Shown one piece after another: positions 4,292 to 6,660 of a stretch of 6,660 nt of DNA. The DNA comes from Piscirickettsiaceae bacterium. Lineage in GTDB: Bacteria > Pseudomonadota > Gammaproteobacteria > Thiomicrospirales > Thiomicrospiraceae. How positions within the stretch are numbered: the first letter of the stretch is position 1; each line of letters opens with the position of its first letter. The translations under genes were made by a program, and so were the position numbers. Where the stretch lies: contig JALUXI010000254.1 in the NCBI GenBank assembly GCA_027019045.1, positions 1 to 6,660 on the forward strand. Direction: 5' to 3'. The notes under the pieces are model-generated. The model searched no databases and was not told the DNA's origin. It saw only the letters and a list, made by a program, of their open reading frames with translations.

Positions 4292-6660
4292 TTAGCGTAA
4301 TGTAGCAGCAACGGTTTTCTCTGCCGACTCAATCATCTGTTGAATCAAGGCATCCACCTCTTCATCCTGTAAAGTTTGCTCTGGATGTTGGAATTTAATG
4401 GTCAATGCAATGCTCTTCTTGCCTTCTGGCAAGCCCTCACCTCGATAGACATCAAATAACTCTATCGATTGAATCAAGTCTGATTTGACGGCTGACACCG
4501 CATCCAATAGCTTCTGGACAGGCAAGTCTTCGTCCACTACAAATGCCAAATCTCGTTGCACTTCAGGGAATTTAGACAAGGCTTTAGCCGCTGGTAACTC
4601 TGTCATTGCAATCAAAGATTGCTGCATCTCAAACAGATACACCTTGCCATTGACACCCATTGCTTTTGCTAACTTTGGATGCAGTTGTCCAAGATGCCCC
4701 ATCACTTCACCATTTTTTACCAACTGAGCAGACTGCCCAGGGTGCAAGGCGGGATGGTCGGTGGGTTCAAAACGCACTTCGGTTTGATGGCTCATTTTCA
4801 GCAGGGTTTCGACATCCCCTTTCAAGTCATAAAAATCGACCGAACGAGACTCCGTCGCCCAACTTTCAGGGGCTGCTGCACCAATAATTGCTCCACCTAA
4901 CATGGGAATTTGCTGAAGCGACTCAACCGACTCGCCAATAAACACCAGGCCAAGCTCAAATAGACGGATACGACTCTGCTGGCGTTTTTGGTTATAAGAC
5001 ACTGTATTGAGTAGCCCTGCAAAAAGGGTATTGCGCATCGCTTTCATCTCTTCCGAGATGGGGTTTTGCAGGTTGATATGCGGTAGATGCGGGGCTAAGG
5101 TTTCCAGCTTGCCCTCTTCGACAAAGCTATAAGTCACCACTTCATGGTAGCCTCTTTGCACCAAGGCGTGACGAATCAAATCCATCTCCTGCTCGGTTTC
5201 AGGCAATGCAGGCAGACGCATCGGGGCTTCTAGTGGTATTTCAGGCAGATTATTATAGCCATAAATCCGCCCCACCTCTTCAATTAAGTCCGCCTCGATG
5301 GCCATATCAAAACGATAGCTAGGGGCAGTCAACTGCAAACCTTCAGGCACAGCGGCCACTTCAAAGTTCAAGCGGTTAAAAATATCGCTGACTTCCTCTT
5401 CACTCAAAGCCACCCCAAGCAGTTTTTCCACACGGGATAGACGCAACACAATCGGTTTTGGCTTTGGCAAGTGAGCTTCATCCACCATCGCTACCACTTC
5501 AGATACTTCACCGCCTGCAATCTCAGTCAATAACGCCAAAGCTCTTTCTAAAGCCCGTTCAGGCAATAATGGATCCACCCCTCGTTCAAAACGGTGAGAA
5601 GAGTCGGTATGCAAGCCATAAAAACGGGCTTTGCCGCTGATGGCAAGCGGGGCAAAATGCGCACACTCAAAAAAGGCGGTTTGGGTGGTATCAGAAACAG
5701 CGGTGGCTTTTCCCCCCATGATCCCCGCTAGGGCAATGGGACCACGGTCATCAGCAATCACTAAAGTATCTGATTTCAATGCCAGCGTTTTCTCCTCCAA
5801 GGTTTCAAGTGTTTCGCCTTCCTTGGCGTAACGCACTTGGAGATCACCTTGCAATGCATCAAAATCAAACGCATGCATAGGCTGACCCAGCTCCAGCATC
5901 ACATAATTGGTAATGTCCACCAAAAGGCTTTTGGGAGCCATTCCACCTCTTTGCAAACGCTGTTGCATCCAAAGCGGGGTTTCCGTCTTGGCATCAAATC
6001 CTGTCACTCGGCACCCTAAATACTTAGGACAAGCTTGCGTGTCGGCGACGACAATATTTTTGCCTGCACTGCCTGCTTTGGCGACCGCTTTTTCTTCAAA
6101 CGGCTGCTGCATCGGCACATTGCCATAGGCGGCAATGTCTCTTGCCAAGCCTTCCACACTTAAACAGTCGGCACGGTTTGGTGTAAGGTCAACATCAATG
6201 ACACAATCATCTAAGTCAAGATATTCCCGTAAATCGATTCCCACAGGGGCATCGGTTGGGAGTTCCATCAAGCCATCGGTTTCAGGCGATAGGCCTAATT
6301 CTTGTGCCGCACACAACATCCCGTGTGAAGGAACGCCACGGAGTTTGGCTTTTTTAATTTTAAAGCCGCCTGGTAGCACCGCTCCAACTAAAGCTGTGGG
6401 GGCTTTCATTCCCGCACGGACATTTTTCGCTCCACACACAATCTGTACAGGCTCGTCTTCTCCAACATCCACTTGGGTCACATTTAATTTATCTGCATCA
6501 GGATGCTTTTCCACACTGATCACCAAGCCGACCACCACTTTGCTAAAAGGCGGTGCGACAGGTTCAATGCCATCGACTTCTAGTCCCGCAAGACTCAACT
6601 CTTCTGCCAAGGTCTCTGTGTCCCACTCAGGGTTCACCCAAGTTCTTAACCACTGTTCAC
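4292..6660 (-). CDS. pheT: Phenylalanine--tRNA ligase beta subunit, first few codons outside window
   Basis: PheT is the beta chain of the alpha2-beta2 phenylalanyl-tRNA synthetase; it binds tRNA-Phe and edits mischarged Tyr-tRNA-Phe, while PheS (expected just beyond the right edge) charges Phe. Reading to the window edge gives EQWLRTWVNPEWDTE, matching E. coli residue 5 onward, so only about four codons are missing. A GTG at 6637 is an internal valine (about residue 12), not the start. Full length would be about 792 residues, against 795 in E. coli. Domains in order: N-terminal coil; EMAP-type tRNA-binding OB fold (about 40-150, HPDADKLNV, VCGAKNVRAGMK, AAQELGLS); B3/B4 editing region (about 210-365, LVDITNYVMLELGQPMHAFD); B5 (about 400-475); the catalytic-like B6/B7 core (VQRGYHEVVTYSFV, LQNPISEEMKAMR); and the C-terminal anticodon-binding FDX-ACB domain (about the last 93 residues, FPEVQRDLAFVVDED). 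ihfA follows after 18 bases; the stop is TAA. Confidence 0.97.
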   Translation of the reverse strand, partial: EQWLRTWVNPEWDTETLAEELSLAGLEVDGIEPVAPPFSKVVVGLVISVEKHPDADKLNVTQVDVGEDEPVQIVCGAKNVRAGMKAPTALVGAVLPGGFKIKKAKLRGVPSHGMLCAAQELGLSPETDGLMELPTDAPVGIDLREYLDLDDCVIDVDLTPNRADCLSVEGLARDIAAYGNVPMQQPFEEKAVAKAGSAGKNIVVADTQACPKYLGCRVTGFDAKTETPLWMQQRLQRGGMAPKSLLVDITNYVMLELGQPMHAFDFDALQGDLQVRYAKEGETLETLEEKTLALKSDTLVIADDRGPIALAGIMGGKATAVSDTTQTAFFECAHFAPLAISGKARFYGLHTDSSHRFERGVDPLLPERALERALALLTEIAGGEVSEVVAMVDEAHLPKPKPIVLRLSRVEKLLGVALSEEEVSDIFNRLNFEVAAVPEGLQLTAPSYRFDMAIEADLIEEVGRIYGYNNLPEIPLEAPMRLPALPETEQEMDLIRHALVQRGYHEVVTYSFVEEGKLETLAPHLPHINLQNPISEEMKAMRNTLFAGLLNTVSYNQKRQQSRIRLFELGLVFIGESVESLQQIPMLGGAIIGAAAPESWATESRSVDFYDLKGDVETLLKMSHQTEVRFEPTDHPALHPGQSAQLVKNGEVMGHLGQLHPKLAKAMGVNGKVYLFEMQQSLIAMTELPAAKALSKFPEVQRDLAFVVDEDLPVQKLLDAVSAVKSDLIQSIELFDVYRGEGLPEGKKSIALTIKFQHPEQTLQDEEVDALIQQMIESAEKTVAATLR

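Overview
The window reads as a stretch of gammaproteobacterial chromosome with ordinary housekeeping genes. EF-P, EpmB, YbiT, IHF-alpha and PheT all align closely with my memory of the Escherichia coli proteins. EF-P also carries the EpmA/EpmB beta-lysylation pathway, which is typical of Gammaproteobacteria. The genus cannot be fixed from the sequence; a non-enteric gammaproteobacterium is my guess. Coding density is very high: the longest gap is the 65-base divergent region between efp and epmB, so no gene-free stretch exceeds 300 bases. No tRNA, rRNA, CRISPR array, insertion sequence or phage gene was seen.

Left part (1-1966), the EF-P modification cluster. On the minus strand efp (translation elongation factor P) is followed after 12 bases by epmA (EF-P beta-lysine ligase), which runs off the left edge. 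On the plus strand epmB (lysine 2,3-aminomutase) starts 65 bases from efp and is divergent. EpmB makes (R)-beta-lysine, EpmA attaches it to Lys34 of EF-P, and modified EF-P relieves ribosome stalling at proline runs. The two candidate promoters of the divergent pair interlock. A textbook intrinsic-terminator hairpin lies inside the first 27 codons of epmA; this is the most unusual signal here.

Right part (1971-6660), a minus-strand gene string read right to left: pheT (phenylalanyl-tRNA synthetase beta chain, lacking only its first few codons at the right edge), ihfA (integration host factor alpha), a small MerR-family regulator overlapping ihfA by 14 bases, and ybiT (ABC-F ATPase acting on ribosomes). 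Gaps of 18, -14 and 37 bases suggest one operon. ybiT ends only 4 bases from the end of epmB, in convergent orientation and without a terminator in the gap.

I found no wholly new system. The window is a translation-centred neighbourhood whose points of interest are regulatory: the hairpin inside epmA, the overlapping efp/epmB promoters, an in-frame efp stop/epmA start, and the attachment of an ABC-F factor to the pheT-ihfA-merR string beside the EF-P genes.
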